Shown piece by piece: positions 6,644-7,145 of a stretch of DNA of 7,145 nt (position 1 is the stretch's first letter; each line of letters starts with the position of its first letter). The position numbers and the translations under genes were made by a program. Origin of the DNA: Opitutales bacterium (GTDB lineage Bacteria; Verrucomicrobiota; Verrucomicrobiia; Opitutales; UBA2987); assembly GCA_021772555.1 (NCBI GenBank), contig JAJFLT010000351.1:1-7145 (forward strand). Direction: 5' to 3'. Below the pieces are notes generated by a model that ran no database searches, had not been told where the DNA came from, and saw only the letters and a list, made by a program, of their open reading frames with translations.

Positions 6644-6856
6644 CTAATTTTTTAACTCCCGCCAAATGGCACAGGAAAGACCCGCCGCAACCAGGCAGAC
6701 GATAATACTAATCCAATTGGGAATGAAAATGCCTCCCAGCACGATATCCCAATCGAATAGAATTCTGAGTAGGTGAGCCAGGCAAACTAAGGCGAATATA
6801 ATCGACCCAATATGGGTAAACGGTTTTTTCCCGACTCTGGAAGTGGTATTCTTCAC
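6644..6856 (-). CDS. Small membrane protein with two predicted helices, function unknown
   Basis: This is a 70-residue protein from a GTG start with a good ribosome site (AAGGA, eight bases upstream). Residues about 15-35 (IGSIIFALVCLAHLLRILF) and 45-63 (IPNWISIIVCLVAAGLSCAIW) are hydrophobic and should span the inner membrane. The middle DWDIVLGGIFIPNW and the charged end RELKN match a widespread type of small uncharacterised protein with the pattern HLLR-(I/L)-(I/L)F-W-(x)-(V/I)-G-G-P-W. I know no assigned function for it. It is convergent with fliA and shares a palindrome with it. A second frame on the same strand overlaps it (6708-6947, ATG start), but that frame has no ribosome site and an unconvincing C-terminus. 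The membrane-protein frame is therefore preferred. Confidence 0.72.
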   Translation of the reverse strand: MKNTTSRVGKKPFTHIGSIIFALVCLAHLLRILFDWDIVLGGIFIPNWISIIVCLVAAGLSCAIWRELKN

Positions 6857-7015
6857 CGGTGGATTCCTTGTTGAATTGCTCTAATAGTTTGTACCAGACA
6901 CCATAAGTTACTGGAACAATTCGTTTCTTCAAGTCAGTTGATGACATTGTCGAACACGACCATTGGGAAAACGCAAACTGGCATTAGAACCTATCTCAAA
7001 TTCGATGATGACGAT

Positions 7016-7145
7016 GCAGAGAGCCATTATGTGTTTGAGCAAGGCGCGTCGGGACGTGCCGGGCTGGAAGCCCTGGCGACCCGGCGGAACGCCGCTCAAA
7101 CTCATAATGGCCTCTGTCCGAAGGATTTGTGCGGCACGGAGGCCC
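7016..7145. ncRNA. Candidate structured non-coding RNA (possibly HEARO/omega-RNA-like), cut by window edge
   Basis: This non-coding stretch is GC-richer than its surroundings. GCCATTATGTGTTTGAGC (7023-7040) pairs with GCTCAAACTCATAATGGC (7094-7111) at 17 of 18 positions. The helix can extend outward through CAGAG (7017-7021) with CTCTG (7112-7116), and inward through GGCG (7043-7046) with CGCC (7090-7093). Inside is a hairpin GCC-GGGCT / AGCCC-T-GGC (7058-7077) with a GGA loop. A competing pairing of GCCGGG (7058-7063) with CCCGGC (7080-7085) is also possible. A second 12-base-pair hairpin, 7109-7120 with 7132-7144, has one bulged C and an 11-base loop. The strand is undetermined because the helices work on both. 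A long basal helix, compact GC-rich interior and separate terminal hairpin suggest an IscB-associated HEARO/omega RNA or another mobile-element RNA. No iscB gene is visible, so the family name is tentative. Confidence 0.5.

Noticed and set aside
6708..6947. Minus-strand frame of 79 codons with an ATG start, overlapping the small membrane protein gene
   Set aside because: It overlaps in another frame a gene that has a good ribosome site and clear membrane segments. It has no Shine-Dalgarno sequence, and its C-terminal half reads like an out-of-frame shadow. Its first 33 residues look protein-like, so a small upstream peptide cannot be fully excluded.
7016..7145. CRISPR array or integron attC site as an explanation for the terminal repeats
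   Set aside because: There is one inverted pair and no direct repeats with spacers. The GTTRRRY/RYYYAAC core sites of attC are not evident at the ends.

Overview
The window looks like a flagellar/chemotaxis regulatory neighbourhood from a flagellated Gram-negative-type bacterium of moderate GC content. The evidence is a flagellar sigma-28 gene (fliA), a sigma-54-dependent response regulator, a CheX-type phosphatase, a multi-domain response regulator, and the start of a pseB-like gene whose family makes sugars for flagellin glycosylation. The phylum cannot be fixed from this window. The sigma-28 C-terminus resembles versions I associate with deep-branching groups such as PVC or Nitrospina/Nitrospira-like bacteria, but that is an impression and not a measurement.

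Layout. Positions 1-634 (-) hold the N-terminal two thirds of a PseB-like UDP-GlcNAc 4,6-dehydratase, cut by the window edge. Positions 850-1545 (-) hold a SprA-related putative metalloprotease with an HEAAH motif. Positions 1940-3385 (+) hold an NtrC-family activator with REC, AAA+ and Fis-type HTH domains. Positions 3598-4137 and 4146-5276 (+) form a tight two-gene operon: CheX-like phosphatase, then a REC / degenerate REC / STAS-like protein. A 540-base non-coding stretch follows and ends in a very good sigma-54 promoter (5742-5757) in front of fliA (5817-6614, +). A convergent small two-helix membrane protein lies at 6644-6856 (-). The last ~130 bases (about 7016-7145) are non-coding, visibly GC-richer than the flanks, and fold into a long helix with internal hairpins plus a second strong hairpin. 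This is a candidate structured non-coding RNA, possibly of the HEARO/omega-RNA type, cut by the window edge.

How the parts may work together (inference from motifs). The NtrC-type regulator could activate sigma-54 transcription of fliA. FliA (sigma-28) could then transcribe the cheX operon from a well-matched promoter at 3479-3505, and perhaps pseB from a GCCGATAA element at 695-702 on the minus strand. That would place a small flagellar hierarchy (sigma-54 to sigma-28 to chemotaxis and glycosylation genes) within one 7-kb window. The cognate histidine kinase and any FlgM-type anti-sigma factor are not visible here.
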